DNA from: Akkermansia sp.
GTDB taxonomy: Bacteria > Verrucomicrobiota > Verrucomicrobiia > Verrucomicrobiales > Akkermansiaceae
NCBI GenBank assembly: GCA_020047775.1
Contig: JAIFNK010000266.1
Coordinates: 1-7,448, forward strand
DNA length: 7,448 nucleotides
Direction of reading: 5' to 3'
Shown here: piece by piece, positions 7,258 through 7,448 of the stretch
How positions within the stretch are numbered: position 1 is the stretch's first letter
How the letters are laid out: every line of letters starts with the position of its first letter
Made by a program: the position numbers and the translations under genes
Notes under the pieces: generated by a model
What the model was told of the DNA's origin: nothing
Database searches by the model: none
Seen by the model: only the letters and a program-made list of their open reading frames with translations

Positions 7258-7448
7258 CAGGAAATGGGGCCTCGGTAATCACAGCCACCGTGAGGGGCTG
7301 GGGCGGGTTTTGACCCATTTCGGCAGGCATGCAACACATTTGTCCGCCCGATTGGGTCGAATTGCGATACGGGGCTTGATTTGGTGGCGGGAACCCGAAA
7401 GAAGACGCCTCGTTACCGCATGGCGTGACGTCGGCCACATGAAACATA

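Noticed and set aside
7190..7447. 85-codon minus-strand open frame upstream of the ABC gene
   Set aside because: It overlaps the ABC start out of frame, and its translation has no recognisable features. The stretch is more likely leader and promoter DNA.

Overview
This is a GC-rich bacterial window in which every convincing gene lies on the minus strand. The mix points to Verrucomicrobiota, or a neighbour such as Planctomycetota: a membrane cytochrome combining DUF2231, a planctomycete-type haem domain and leucine-rich repeats, a long secreted YHYH protein, and starts without clear Shine-Dalgarno sites. This is inference from gene content; no rRNA or other marker gene is present.

Layout in the direction of transcription, right to left. 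(1) 7257-4945: a 770-residue ABC exporter half-transporter with an unusual N-terminal extension and zinc ribbon, followed after 5 bases by (2) 4939-4472, a DUF1854 protein. The two form a tight operon of a type linked in other bacteria to cyanophycin metabolism; no cyanophycin gene is visible here. (3) After 296 bases without a convincing gene, 4175-2616 encodes the DUF2231/cytochrome c/LRR membrane protein. (4) After a 169-base leader holding a 22-base imperfect direct repeat, 2446-1194 encodes a secreted YHYH-domain protein that is broken by a one-base frameshift near 2175. (5) Nine bases on, 1184 to beyond the left edge encodes a secreted protein in which an MbnP-like copper-binding domain is fused to an MbnH/MauG-like di-haem peroxidase domain. 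The gene is cut by the window edge, and only the first haem site is visible.

The most interesting part is the YHYH plus MbnP-MbnH pair. In methanotrophs MbnH is a separate di-haem enzyme that oxidises a tryptophan of MbnP to kynurenine, which creates a copper site. Here substrate and enzyme appear to be one polypeptide, co-transcribed with a histidine-rich secreted protein of unknown function. A periplasmic or cell-surface copper (or other metal) system is a reasonable hypothesis but is not proven by the sequence. The 191 bases right of the ABC gene (7258-7448) show no gene I can support; they probably hold its leader and promoter.
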